Counted from the first letter of the stretch, positions 18,107-27,593 are shown. The stretch is DNA of 64,000 nt from JANQQC01 sp965262255 (GCA_965262255.1 OZ253505.1:3844001-3908000); one strand, 5' to 3'. Notes: generated from the sequence alone by a model not told the origin. Translations and numbers: made by a program.

Positions 18107-19711
18107 TTATCGTAGACGAGTCTCTGCTGTTCGAATGATCCAAGCTCTACCGTCAATTTCTAGCGACACCCCATTCTGTGTCATATCGTTTGCCAAACTA
18201 TCGCTGTCTCCAGAGTACGTAAATTGAATCAAAGCTCCGTCTCGTGCGAGTGATACGATTTGAAAATCCTTAACAAGTTGCGACTCGGAAACGGCCTTAC
18301 GAATCGCGTTCCATTCATTGATCGAATCATAACGAACATTCGCTATTCGAGACGATTCGGTTTGTGATTCAGCGTAAAATTCGAGTTGCCAGACTTTATC
18401 CAAGTGTTGACTTACAGCCATAACAGCATCTTCGTACGTCGCAATATTTTCAATGACACCTAGTAAATCTCGACTATCCGAGGTTATTCGCGTCAAAGTA
18501 ACCGAAAACGCTCCTTCTTCTCCATCAAGCTGAGCGATGACTGCCCATTGCGCTTCAAAAGCGAAAATCTCCGGAAGCAAATCATTCCAGCGTGAGTATT
18601 GCGAATAACCTGTCAATCGCGCCTTAGACAGTGGTGACAAGACCTCATCAATCGTGTCAGGCCAAGCGTTACGCCATACTTCTTCTGGGTGAGGTTCAAA
18701 AATATAGCCAAGTTCTTCCCAGCTAGGCCAAACTCGCTCTAAAAATTGATCATTTTCCAAAGCATTAAGTAAGGCTTCATATCGCCTTCGCGAATCGTCA
18801 GTTTCAGAATCACTTTCTTCGATCGTTCCATCTTCGCCGAAGGTTACACCTTTGAATCTTGGGTCAACTACGGTATCTAATGGGGCAATAAAATTTACGT
18901 TTTGAGCCTTTTGAGAATTTTCGTTACTATTCAAACCACTAGCATTTAGCACTGATTCATCGGCGGTCGTATTTGATACAACGCCGTAAGTATCATCAAA
19001 TCCACTAAAAACGTCTCCTTGTCCGGCCATCGCTCCGGGTAAATCTCGGCGTTCACTATCATTTTGGTCTACGGAGTCGCTGTTTGCACAGCCTTCTGTT
19101 ATTCCCGACTCTTCATCGCAAAGCACAACGATATAAGGGTCTTCTTGATCAAGATCGGGAAAGAACCCCTCAAAAGCCGATGATACCGCGGGAACGTGCC
19201 AAGGAATGATTACATAATCAAGAGGCTCTATCTGTTTTTTGATTACGGGTTCGATGGCGTAGGATGCAATGGGAGGAAGTTCGACAGGTTTGAAAGTTGG
19301 GATTAGGAGTGTCCGAGGGGCTTGCGTATCAACGTATGGAATCCCTCTCGACTCAAGATATTCTCTCACGACAACTTGATTGAATATGACGGACAATGTT
19401 CCTCGATATCGTCCCCCTCCTCTAACTTCATTTTCAATATCGACAGCGGCAACTAGTCTTTCTGCTAATTGCGGGGAAATACTAACTTCTCGATTACGTT
19501 TTCGATCACTCTCCAGAGTTAGCCTGTCGATAATGATCATCGAGGCCGCAACTCTTGCATCTTCAAAGGCAAGGTTCTGAGCCTCAATTACAGTTTCCGC
19601 TGAACGATCAACTTCTATGTTCTTAACGACATAGACATCAAAGTTTTGAGCCGTAGCCGATAAGGCCACAACGAACCAAAGGATACAAATGCACTTGATT
19701 TTTCGATACAC
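18107..19711 (-). CDS. Secreted DUF2066-domain protein
   Basis: A 534-aa protein with an N-terminal signal peptide (CICILWFVVALSATAQ) and the DUF2066 N-terminal region FDVYVVKNIEVDRSAETVIEA. Function of the family is unknown; its gene sits next to purM/purN or hda in many proteobacteria, as here. Residues about 210-310 form an acidic, low-complexity insert rich in Asp, Asn and Ser. It heads the hda-ppk-ppx operon and faces away from purM, from which it is separated here by a lipoprotein gene and repeat insertions. Confidence 0.85.
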   Translation of the reverse strand: MYRKIKCICILWFVVALSATAQNFDVYVVKNIEVDRSAETVIEAQNLAFEDARVAASMIIIDRLTLESDRKRNREVSISPQLAERLVAAVDIENEVRGGGRYRGTLSVIFNQVVVREYLESRGIPYVDTQAPRTLLIPTFKPVELPPIASYAIEPVIKKQIEPLDYVIIPWHVPAVSSAFEGFFPDLDQEDPYIVVLCDEESGITEGCANSDSVDQNDSERRDLPGAMAGQGDVFSGFDDTYGVVSNTTADESVLNASGLNSNENSQKAQNVNFIAPLDTVVDPRFKGVTFGEDGTIEESDSETDDSRRRYEALLNALENDQFLERVWPSWEELGYIFEPHPEEVWRNAWPDTIDEVLSPLSKARLTGYSQYSRWNDLLPEIFAFEAQWAVIAQLDGEEGAFSVTLTRITSDSRDLLGVIENIATYEDAVMAVSQHLDKVWQLEFYAESQTESSRIANVRYDSINEWNAIRKAVSESQLVKDFQIVSLARDGALIQFTYSGDSDSLANDMTQNGVSLEIDGRAWIIRTAETRLR

Positions 19712-19864
19712 GAAAAACAGCCCCTTCTAGCGAGAGTCTCTATCCACGCCAGTCAATTTTCTGCACATACTTAAAGATATTACGACAATGCGCCATTTAT
19801 GGGGCAAACTTAGAAAGTAAAAAATATTAGGTGATGTTTCGTCTCTCAAATCTTTCGGTCAGTC

Positions 19865-21163
19865 TTATTCATTGGGAAAGTAATTGGAATAGAAAGCGTT
19901 GATCAATGCGACAAAGTCTTCCTCTTGATTCGCTGGCGAATTATTAACTTGCGTCATCAAGATCCCCACGATGTTGGAATCAGGATCTATCCAGAATTTT
20001 GTACCTTCATATCCGCCTCCAAACCAAAGTCCTGGCTTATGGGAAGGATTGTCTTTTCCACGAAATCCGTTTGAAACAAAGATATTGTACCCATTGTGTC
20101 CAAATGGGTGATTAATCAACGTATGCGGTTGCACAAGTAAATCAACTGATTCCTCGTTAAGTACGCGTTTACCATTCAGAGCCCCTTTACCCAAAACCAT
20201 ACGGATAAATTTGGCGTAACCTTTTGCTGTCGCTGTCATGCCCTCTCCGCCGAGATACAATCGATTCTCGCTATTGTATCGCGGTAGAAAGCCGCCGAAG
20301 ATATCCAAGTCGCGATCTTCTGCAATTTTGAGAGTACCGCTACTTCCATTTACTCGAGGTGGTAGAACTGCTTTCTTAGGTAAATGATAAGAAAGTCCTT
20401 TTATGCCAATCGGCATCGTAATTCTTTGTTTGACCAACTCTTCTAATGACATACCCGTCGCACGTTCAGCGACAAAGCCCAGAACAGAAGTGTTGAGACC
20501 ATAACTATACGTTGAACCTGGGTTCTGAACTAACGGTGTTGACTTTAACATTTCCATAAAGCCTACGCCGTCCATATCTTCATCTAAAGAGTTTTTGGCC
20601 AGAGCAACATTTAAGCAATCAATAGGTGTGGCTGGGTAGTAGAATCCTGCTTCGTGGTTGAGCAAGTCTTCTATTGTCATTTCATTCGTCTGTGGTTTTA
20701 GAACAAACGGGCAGGCGTTATCGGGGGCATTCATTGAATGAACGATTGGTTTTTGCCCGGACGAATCATAAGCTACTTGCATTGATGAAACTTCTGGAAG
20801 GTACATAGAAACAGGATCAGAAAGTTTCAGAACTCCATCTTCGGCGAGATCTAGAATGGTCACAATGGTTACGAGCTTACTCATTGACCATATTCGCATC
20901 CAACTATTACCATTGAATTTGAGCGAGGGAATCAGTTCGCGATTGACGGCGGAGTGCTGGTATAGGAGATCACCATCAAGTGTTTCAACACGAGCAAGAA
21001 TGAATGGATAATTTCCGCTATCAACGAACCCGTCGATAACCTCGTCAACACTCTGTGCTGCAACTTTTTCATCTTTCGATTTCAAGTTTAACGTGTCTTG
21101 AACGTAAGTGCATCCGGTTGACACCAGCAAAGCCAAACTTACGAAAATGATGGCTAATCGCAT
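19865..21163 (-). CDS. Lipoprotein serine hydrolase, beta-lactamase family (class C/EstB fold)
   Basis: A 432-aa protein with a lipobox (LLVSTGC) after a short hydrophobic leader, so probably anchored in a membrane facing the periplasm. The catalytic SxxK motif is SMSK, nucleophile near Ser93, followed by a Tyr motif YSYGLN near 217. The pattern fits the esterase/peptidase side of the beta-lactamase family (PF00144), such as EstB-type esterases; resistance to beta-lactams should not be assumed. It stands alone between the DUF2066 operon and repeat-rich DNA, consistent with an inserted gene. Confidence 0.85.
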   Translation of the reverse strand: MRLAIIFVSLALLVSTGCTYVQDTLNLKSKDEKVAAQSVDEVIDGFVDSGNYPFILARVETLDGDLLYQHSAVNRELIPSLKFNGNSWMRIWSMSKLVTIVTILDLAEDGVLKLSDPVSMYLPEVSSMQVAYDSSGQKPIVHSMNAPDNACPFVLKPQTNEMTIEDLLNHEAGFYYPATPIDCLNVALAKNSLDEDMDGVGFMEMLKSTPLVQNPGSTYSYGLNTSVLGFVAERATGMSLEELVKQRITMPIGIKGLSYHLPKKAVLPPRVNGSSGTLKIAEDRDLDIFGGFLPRYNSENRLYLGGEGMTATAKGYAKFIRMVLGKGALNGKRVLNEESVDLLVQPHTLINHPFGHNGYNIFVSNGFRGKDNPSHKPGLWFGGGYEGTKFWIDPDSNIVGILMTQVNNSPANQEEDFVALINAFYSNYFPNE

Positions 21164-21467
21164 AATAAGCTCCTATGTTTGTATGGAAAGTCGATGGGGT
21201 TCGTTGATTTAAGTCGCCAAGACTCAAACAGACGTTGACTATAGCGACATATGGTCTACGGTTCGGAACGTTCAAACCGTATATTTACATTCTACCAAAC
21301 TTTTCGTGAATCAAACGAAAAAATTATAGTTCTTCGTTCCTCATTTTAGCCGATTCAATCTAAGTCGCTCGATTCATTCAACACAATTAAATGTCCGAAT
21401 GGATTAACGTAAACTGACCATTTAGCCGGCTGTTCGGTATCTTATATGGGTAACTATATACCTATTC

Positions 21468-21683
21468 CCTCAAAATTGACGCTTCCAATAACGCAGTATC
21501 GCGCAATACTCTCCCGTAATAACGGAGAAACAGCGTGAAACATTCCAAATCTTCACTCTTACAAATAGATCAATAATTTCAGCACTCCGAATCCGTGGAA
21601 AGATGATTCGTTGAACAACTCTGGCGACGTAGAGTTGTTTGCCCTCTTCGTTAGAATTTTATGGCTATAGGCGTATAGTTGCC
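21468..21683 (+). mobile_element. MITE-like repeat, family B (copy 1)
   Basis: About 216 bases bounded by CCTCAAAATTG on the left and an imperfect inverted counterpart GCGTATAGTTGCC on the right. The interior shares GAAACAGCGTGAAACATT and CCCTCTTCGTTAGAATT with the copies at 22799-23022 and 54250-54420 (the latter lacks the second block). A nine-base-pair stem, AACAACTCT/AGAGTTGTT, lies at 21614-21639. No transposase is encoded. Confidence 0.7.
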
Positions 21684-21754
21684 TTATAATTCCAAGACTT
21701 CATTGCATTGACGGCAACAACCTATCAGCTTCCCCCAGTCGGTATATAATAACG

Positions 21755-22042
21755 TTAAAGTAACATTGTTGCTAGCCCAAACAATATACCGAATAACGCA
21801 AGTCCTGCAATCACTGACCATCCAACAGTTCGTGCGAGGTCATCTATTCGCTTGTGTAATCCTTCAACATGAGCGGCAGTCGATTTCTCGTGAGCGTCAT
21901 GTCTAAGGTTGTTTTCCTTTTCCAAATGCCTAAATCGTTCAGCATTAATAGCATCCTGCGCAGTGATCCGCGCATTAAATTGCTCGGTAATCTGCGCAGT
22001 AATCTGCGCAGCGACTTGATCAAGTTTGTCTTCAGTAATCAT
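21755..22042 (-). CDS. Small coiled-coil protein with C-terminal membrane anchor
   Basis: A 95-aa protein. Residues about 1-68 are hydrophilic and helical with repeated AQIT/ITAQ units (AAQITAQITEQFNARITAQ), then KRIDDLARTVGW and a single hydrophobic segment VIAGLALFGILFGLATMLL. The layout resembles small phage-hemolysin XhlA-like or CCDC90/DUF1640-like coiled-coil membrane proteins, but I cannot assign a family. The Shine-Dalgarno is weak (CGAG). It lies between MITE copies, so its expression is uncertain; amino-acid composition looks like a real protein. Confidence 0.6.
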   Translation of the reverse strand: MITEDKLDQVAAQITAQITEQFNARITAQDAINAERFRHLEKENNLRHDAHEKSTAAHVEGLHKRIDDLARTVGWSVIAGLALFGILFGLATMLL

Positions 22043-22223
22043 AACAATACTCGGCTATTACATAGTTGACTTTACAGTCACATACAATGTGAAATTCTAA
22101 CACGGACACCGCTTTGCTAAGCGAACTTCCGCGGGTACATCGTATTCCGCACCCTGAAAATCGGTAACGAATCAGACGTTATTATAGCACAAATTTGACG
22201 GAAATACTTTTTGCCTTACCAAA

Positions 22224-22433
22224 GGTGATTATATAGGTGTCTAGACGACCTCTATATGGTTCCGCGCTCTCCTACACCCTTTGGTTTCCTGCGAATCATG
22301 CTCAGTAATTCTTCCCCAAAGAACTACCGCGGGATTTTATCGCCACCCGTGCCTGTCGAAACAGGATTAGCATTGTGTGCATATAGGAACTAACATGATC
22401 TATTGCAACCGGCTAAATAGCCATATAATCACC
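22224..22433 (+). mobile_element. MITE, family A (copy 1)
   Basis: A 210-base element with terminal inverted repeats: GGTGATTATATAGGTGTCTA at the left and TAAATAGCCATATAATCACC at the right. Its interior (TTCTTCCCCAAAGAACTACC, then CGGGATTTTATCGCC) is shared with the two copies near 60292-60730. A small hairpin CCTGT-CGAA-ACAGG is at 22352-22365. No target duplication is visible, so it is probably old. Confidence 0.8.
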
Positions 22434-22798
22434 AATCAACGAAGTAATCGCGCACTAAAGATTCGGGAACTTCCATGACACCGTCATAATCTTTTGTAAT
22501 ACGGTCTCTAAGACCGCTTGAATCTCCAGTTGATAAAATTTTCGGCTGTTGCTTCAAGAAAAAAAATTATCCGTCGAATCGACAGAAGGCGAAGACTTTT
22601 TCTATTCAGAATCGAAAGAATATGAGAGAATCAACTTGATTCGCTTCCGCTTTAATGACCTCTACCGCCTAATAACTGTCGTTTCGATGATGCACTTTCG
22701 GCTCGAAAATTACTCCAAACTTATATTTTTCGATGACGAGATTTGAGATATCAGTCTCTGGCCGATCCTCGAATAGAATAGCGACGACATTACGATTA
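22434..22798. other. Gene-free spacer between MITE copies
   Basis: A 65-codon open frame at 22549-22746 exists but has no motif and no convincing ribosome-binding site. I see no recognisable gene or site. Confidence 0.4.
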
Positions 22799-23022
22799 CC
22801 TCAAAATTGCGCTAAATTGACGATTAGAAAAACCCGAAATCGTGCAAAACACTCCCGTAGTTATGATAGAACAGCGTGAAACATTCTGAACTTTAACTCT
22901 TGCAATGACCACGATAACTCCCGTACAACGAGTCCGCCAAAAGGTGGTTCGTAGAACAACTCTGAACACATAGAGTTGAATGCCCTCTTCGTTAGAATTG
23001 TGTGGTAAAACGTATATTGTCG
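22799..23022 (+). mobile_element. MITE-like repeat, family B (copy 2)
   Basis: Begins CCTCAAAATTGCGC and shares with copy 1 the blocks AACAGCGTGAAACATTC and GCCCTCTTCGTTAGAATTG. A stem CAACTCT/AGAGTTG at 22957-22978 matches the position of the copy 1 hairpin. It ends about 135 bases upstream of purM and so may carry or alter its promoter region. Confidence 0.7.
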
Positions 23023-23158
23023 CTCTTGAATGATGTTCGTTCAATCCCAAACTTATTGGTTTAGTAATCGAAATTACACAACAAATTTTGATCATACCTG
23101 TTCAATAGTCCGAGTTCTTGAGAGACTAGTTTGATTGGTGTGGTATGAATCGAAAGAC

Positions 23159-24184
23159 ATGTCTATCACCCTTCCATCCCCGCTAACCTATAAAGAAGCT
23201 GGCGTAGATATCGAAGCTGGCAACCGATTCGTGGGCAATATTCGCGGCAAAATCCGAAGTACTCACCGCAAGGGAGTAATCGATAACTTCGGAGGTTTTG
23301 GTGGACTTTTCGACTTAAAAGTCGAAGGTTGGACTGATCCAGTTCTTGTTTCAGGAACTGACGGTGTGGGAACTAAGTTGCTGATGGCCAATGAAGTTGG
23401 AAAACACAATACAATTGGTACCGATTTAGTTGCAATGTGTGTGAACGACATACTCACGCACGGGGCGGAACCACTATTTTTCTTAGATTATTTTGCAACG
23501 GGGAAACTCCAAACAGAGATAGCAGAACAAGTCGTCAAAGGCATTGCAGAAGCCTGTAAATATGCAGGATGTACCCTGATCGGAGGCGAAACTGCAGAAA
23601 TGCCCGGCCTGTATAGTCCTGGCCATTATGATCTAGCCGGATTCTCTGTCGGAGCAGTTGAACGCAATAATCTCCTTCCAAACCTTGACCGAATTCATGA
23701 AGGAGATGCACTGATTGGATTGCGATCGTCTGGTCTTCATTCCAATGGATACTCTCTGATTCGCAAAGTCGTCGAACTGTCAGGTTTATCCTACCAGGAT
23801 CCATCACCCTTCTCTGACTCCAAACTAGGCGTGTCGTTGCTCACGCCTACCAGAATCTATGTCAAATCGATTCTCCCTTTGGTTCAAGGAGGTTTATTGA
23901 AGGGACTAGCGCACATAACCGGGGGCGGATTACAAGAAAATATTGAACGTGTTTGCCCTGAACGACTAACTCCAAATATAGATTTCAGTACGTGGACACC
24001 TCATGAAGTATTTAGTTGGGTCGCTGACCTAGGGAGAATTTCTAAACAGGAAATGTTTAGAACCTTCAATATGGGGATTGGACTTGTGTTGATAGTTTCT
24101 CGCGATAATCAGAAAGTCGTCCTTGCGAAACTGCAAGAATCAAACGAAACGGTTTACGACATGGGATTTCTGGTTGCAAAATGA
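23159..24184 (+). CDS. purM: Phosphoribosylformylglycinamidine cyclo-ligase (AIR synthetase)
   Basis: A 341-aa cytosolic enzyme catalysing ATP-dependent closure of FGAM to aminoimidazole ribonucleotide, step five of purine synthesis. Family motifs include LTYKEAGVDIEAGNRFV at the N-terminus, DGVGTKLLMA near residue 67, GGETAEMPG near 145 and HITGGGLQENIERV near 255. The ATG at 23159, preceded by GAAAG, is preferred to an in-frame TTG eight codons upstream. It overlaps purN by four bases (ATGA). Confidence 0.96.
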   Translation: MSITLPSPLTYKEAGVDIEAGNRFVGNIRGKIRSTHRKGVIDNFGGFGGLFDLKVEGWTDPVLVSGTDGVGTKLLMANEVGKHNTIGTDLVAMCVNDILTHGAEPLFFLDYFATGKLQTEIAEQVVKGIAEACKYAGCTLIGGETAEMPGLYSPGHYDLAGFSVGAVERNNLLPNLDRIHEGDALIGLRSSGLHSNGYSLIRKVVELSGLSYQDPSPFSDSKLGVSLLTPTRIYVKSILPLVQGGLLKGLAHITGGGLQENIERVCPERLTPNIDFSTWTPHEVFSWVADLGRISKQEMFRTFNMGIGLVLIVSRDNQKVVLAKLQESNETVYDMGFLVAK

Positions 24185-24783
24185 CTCGCGTTCGCTTAGC
24201 AATACTAATCTCAGGAACAGGTTCCAACATGGCTGCGATAATCGCTGCTACTAGGCGAGACACCTATCCCGCGGAAACGATCTTGGTTTTGTCGAATCGA
24301 TCAGATGCAAAAGGTTTAGAGACTGCTAAAGCAGCAGGTGTTAAAACTGCAACAATAGATCATCGCCGTTTCGGTAAAGATAGAGAAGCCTTCGAGAGGC
24401 AAGTTGACGATCTATTACGCGAAGAGAAAATTGAGCTAGTTGCACTCGCTGGTTTTATGCGAATTCTGTCTCCTTGGATGGTCTCGCGCTGGAGTCGACG
24501 TATGATCAACATTCACCCCTCTCTACTTCCTAAATTCAAAGGCTTGAACACACATGCTCGAGCCATAAAGGCAAAAGAACAAAATCATGGATGTACAGTG
24601 CATTGGGTATCGGACGGTGTAGACGAAGGGCAGATCATTGATCAAACCGCTATAGAAATTGAGCGAAATGATACAGCCGATTCCCTTGCCTCCAAAGTCT
24701 TAGAAATCGAACATGAGTTATATCCAAGAGCAATTGTATCCGCATGTCAATCAATAGTTGCGTTGAGGACAGAGCAGACCTAA
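24181..24783 (+). CDS. purN: Phosphoribosylglycinamide formyltransferase
   Basis: A 200-aa enzyme transferring the formyl group from 10-formyl-THF to GAR (step three of purine synthesis). Motifs: LISGTGSNMAAII (phosphate loop), ALAGFMRILSPWMV, and the active-site block INIHPSLLPKFKG with the catalytic Asn-His pair, then DGVDEGQIIDQ with the catalytic Asp. Length and operon with purM are typical. Confidence 0.96.
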   Translation: MTRVRLAILISGTGSNMAAIIAATRRDTYPAETILVLSNRSDAKGLETAKAAGVKTATIDHRRFGKDREAFERQVDDLLREEKIELVALAGFMRILSPWMVSRWSRRMINIHPSLLPKFKGLNTHARAIKAKEQNHGCTVHWVSDGVDEGQIIDQTAIEIERNDTADSLASKVLEIEHELYPRAIVSACQSIVALRTEQT

Positions 24784-24933
24784 ATAGAGGATTCTGACGG
24801 AAATTAACAGACAATGAAGAATTTTTCAAATTCCTGCATTGGTTCACTAATTATGGAAACTAGGTCTTTCAGAGAGGGGAAGAGCGCCCTATATGTAGGT
24901 AAACATTAACCACCTATAGAAGGGGATCTTCCC

Positions 24934-25950
24934 ATGCAACAGTGTAATGACTTAAAGATATTTAATCAAGCGTCGAAAGTAGTTCTTTCGATATTATTGA
25001 AGCAAGCGGCGCTCGAGATCGAAGCGATAGAGAACCAGCGGATTGATAAGGTCAGTCGTTGGCGAGAAGGGATAGAGAACGAAGGCTTAACGGTAGTTGC
25101 GTCAGCGCGTTTAGTAGGTGAGCCGGTGGCCAACCTCTACCGCTGGGAGAAGGATCATCGAGTCTACAAAAGAGGTCCCAAGTCAGGCCGCAAGAGTAAG
25201 TGGTCTGCTGATTTGGTAAAAGCGGTCAAAGAAGTTCGCGAGGATCATCCGACTTGGGGCAAGTTAAAAATCCAAAAAAGACTAGAGGACGATGGTTTCG
25301 ATGTCAGTGTATCAACGGTCGGACGGATCATTTCAGACTTCATTAGGCGAGGTATAGTCCAAGCCTACGATCATTTAATCTCGGGTAAGAAGCATCGCGG
25401 AAAACAGAAGTGTCCGCGTCATTATGCGACGCGTTTGCCGAAAGGATACAAGGCCCTAGATATCGGTGAAAAAGTTGAAATAGATACGGTGCACATCGAA
25501 CTTCCGGACGGTCGTAAAGTGTATCATATCAATGCGATATGTCCGGTTTCAAGGTTCTGCTGGGGTATGGCTTTCGAGGATCATGGCGCGAAAAGCGCCA
25601 GTATTTTTCTAGAAAAGATTCTTGACACTGCGCCGTTCAAGATCCATGCGATCCAAACGGATCAAGGCTCAGAGTTCAGAGGGGAGTTTGAGACATTGGC
25701 CGAGAAGCGCGGAGTGAAGTTCTACTATTTACCGCCTAAATCTCCGAAGTTAAATGCTCACGTCGAAAGGGTTAATCGCACTTGGCGGGAGGATTTCTAT
25801 CAGGTATGGAATTTCGAAAATCACTCTATAGAGCAAATAAATCGCCTCGTAGATACCTATGCGTATGAGTATAATTCGGAACGCTATCATCAAAGTCTCA
25901 ATATGAAGACCCCTTTGGACTATCTGAAAACAGTTTGTAATATCGGCTAG
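24934..25950 (+). CDS. IS481-like DDE transposase/integrase
   Basis: A 338-aa single-frame transposase. Residues about 30-120 hold helix-turn-helix elements; residues about 180-330 form an rve integrase core with catalytic D (VEIDTVHIE), D (IQTDQGSEFRG) and E (HVERVNRTW). The frame is intact and preceded by AGAAGGGGATCTTCCC just before the ATG. Single-frame layout fits IS481 or IS3-relative elements. Terminal repeats were not resolved; the element lies between about 24850 and 26020, downstream of purN. It may be active. Confidence 0.85.
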   Translation: MQQCNDLKIFNQASKVVLSILLKQAALEIEAIENQRIDKVSRWREGIENEGLTVVASARLVGEPVANLYRWEKDHRVYKRGPKSGRKSKWSADLVKAVKEVREDHPTWGKLKIQKRLEDDGFDVSVSTVGRIISDFIRRGIVQAYDHLISGKKHRGKQKCPRHYATRLPKGYKALDIGEKVEIDTVHIELPDGRKVYHINAICPVSRFCWGMAFEDHGAKSASIFLEKILDTAPFKIHAIQTDQGSEFRGEFETLAEKRGVKFYYLPPKSPKLNAHVERVNRTWREDFYQVWNFENHSIEQINRLVDTYAYEYNSERYHQSLNMKTPLDYLKTVCNIG

Positions 25951-26540
25951 CCCACTCCTCTTGATTGTTAGAACACCTTGTCAGAAAGTGCTGAAACTTG
26001 TCCGTTCGGTAATTGATAGTCCGTTACAGTGAGATATCTTCCCGCTGCATTGAGCATACTTCTATGGTGAATGCTCAATTCAGAGTAAAACGGGGGACAG
26101 CTTGTTCGGAAATCTGTGGAACTTATACGCTGTCAACGCTAGTAAGCGTTGCCAGACGCTTAGGCTTATAACTGCTGGAAGACTGTCAGTGGTTCTCTCC
26201 CGGGTAATCTTAATGACCTTCTCGTTGAATCTCCTAGCACTCCAAAAGCATCACTAGGTTGACTATCCTCTCCTTGGTTTCCTGATAAAGACGAAGGCGA
26301 TGCTAGGCGTTTCCAAAAGGCATTAATAATCATCTAGAGCAGTTCTATCCCAAGTGAGGATTTTTGTTTCGGTGTCGGTTCTATCCTTTCGCAGAAAAGA
26401 CGATGGCAAAACCCCATACTGCGGTCAACTCGTAAAGCAACAGTCAAATACGTAAGATCAGTCTATCGACAAATAGAAAGCCTTACCGGATTCGAAACTG
26501 CTCTAGTCTCATTCTTGTTAGGGAGATTGAGGTTACGGTG

Positions 26541-26578
26541 AAAGTTTCCTTGGGATTTTAAAATCCCAAGGAAACTTT
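26541..26578. repeat. Perfect 38-base palindrome
   Basis: Arms of 19 bases, AAAGTTTCCTTGGGATTTT and its exact complement, with no spacer. The T-run after it makes it look like a bidirectional terminator or a folded-back repeat end. The centre GGGATTTTAAAATCCC is shared with dispersed repeat family D. Confidence 0.75.
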
Positions 26579-26912
26579 TTTCGATGTTCAACTTTTCAAA
26601 CAGACCTTTACACTCTCTCAAACAGGCGACAGACTAAGCATGAGATGGAGCAAGTGCCCGCCTAGTATAGACTCTCCAATGTCTTAGTCACTAATCAAAA
26701 ACACCTAAACACCTCTACGTTTACTCCAGAAAGCCAATTTTCGATCGTTGCAACGACACCAAGTAAGTTTAGCCCACCCTTCGGACCTGCAAACATTACA
26801 CCTCAGAGTCGACCACCAAAACTTAGAATACTCCGTACGGCCAGCGAGTACATACTGATCGGTTACGCGTCTTATGGATAGGGTAAGGCAGTAATCGAAT
26901 ATTGCCGCTGAA

Positions 26913-26956
26913 AAAAACGATTCCAGGGGATTCTAAAATCCCCTGGAATCGTTTTT
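26913..26956. repeat. Long hairpin, 20-base arms, 4-base loop
   Basis: Arms AAAAACGATTCCAGGGGATT and its complement surround CTAA. A-run and T-run flanks give terminator-like form in both directions. The 26923-26965 portion closely resembles 8052-8095 in family D, so it is probably a member of the same repeat group rather than a gene-specific terminator. Confidence 0.7.
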
Positions 26957-27131
26957 CAGAATCGAATAAACCCGAATGATAAACTTTGGCAGAATCATTG
27001 GAAGTCGACGAAGTTCGTGATTAAAAAAACTGTCTAAATCTTGCTTTCTTCTGTCTTTAAGTGTAACAACTTCAGAACCTGCAGAATCGCGATTTTGATT
27101 CCACAATTACTTGAGCCTAAACAATTCCTAA

Positions 27132-27365
27132 CCTTAGAGGCTAAACGAAAAAATGATAAAATCACGTATTCTGGAAGTGTTGGGAACTGAATGTCCTATC
27201 AAGCAGGAAAAATTTAGGTGGTTTAAAGTGAAATTAACGGGTTTTGAGCAAATTTTTCGAGGTTTTCGGGCAGTACTCCTAATAGTTGGCGGCAAATCTC
27301 CCCTCGATTTTGCTAAATTAATTCAAGAAGTTTGCTATCGGCGTTTTTTCGTTTAGCCTCTGAGG
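27132..27365 (+). mobile_element. MITE, family C (copy 1)
   Basis: A 234-base element whose ends are inverted repeats: CCTTAGAGGCTAAACGAAAA at the left and TTTTCGTTTAGCCTCTGAGG at the right. A second copy with the same ends is at 56032-56264. A 67-codon open frame inside it is incidental. The interior of the two copies has diverged strongly while the ends are conserved, as expected for a non-autonomous element. Confidence 0.82.
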
Positions 27366-27593
27366 CGTTATGATTGAACTTAGCTACTTCTATGTTGCTT
27401 ATCAGTAAAAAGTCTTATCGATAACTTCAAATTGAACCTTCTTTTAGAACATGTCTGATTCCCTTCACCAGAATCGTAACTTTTTCTTCACCAGAATTTG
27501 TACGTCGGCTATAATCCTCTAACGAAAAACTTGCAAAATACTAAAATCAATGAGAATATGTTAGGTTTAATTTCCATCAAAAGGAAAACTGCT
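27366..27593. promoter_or_regulatory. Leader of the PIN toxin-antitoxin pair
   Basis: The segment between MITE C and the antitoxin start ends with AAAAGGAAAACTGCT, giving an AAGGA ribosome-binding site for the ATG at 27594. No confident promoter boxes were identified. Confidence 0.35.

Larger units (their letters stand above)
25951..27131. other. Gene-free region after the IS481-like element
   Basis: No intact gene. An open stretch without start codon at about 26345-26541 has no recognisable motif. Two long, nearly perfect hairpins (listed separately) are the only clear structure. The density of stops suggests decayed DNA. Confidence 0.5.

Noticed and set aside
17398..18156. Longer hda start overlapping the DUF2066 gene by 50 bases
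   Set aside because: GTG at 18084 has GGAG at good spacing and keeps the clamp-binding motif without overlap.
19865..21163. Antibiotic-resistance beta-lactamase
   Set aside because: The family also contains esterases and peptidases; the sequence does not show resistance-specific motifs.
22549..22746. 65-codon open frame between repeats
   Set aside because: No ribosome-binding site or recognisable motif.
26345..26541. Open stretch without a start codon
   Set aside because: No initiation codon and no similarity that I can recognise.
27153..27356. 67-codon open frame
   Set aside because: It lies entirely within MITE family C and is not conserved in the second copy.
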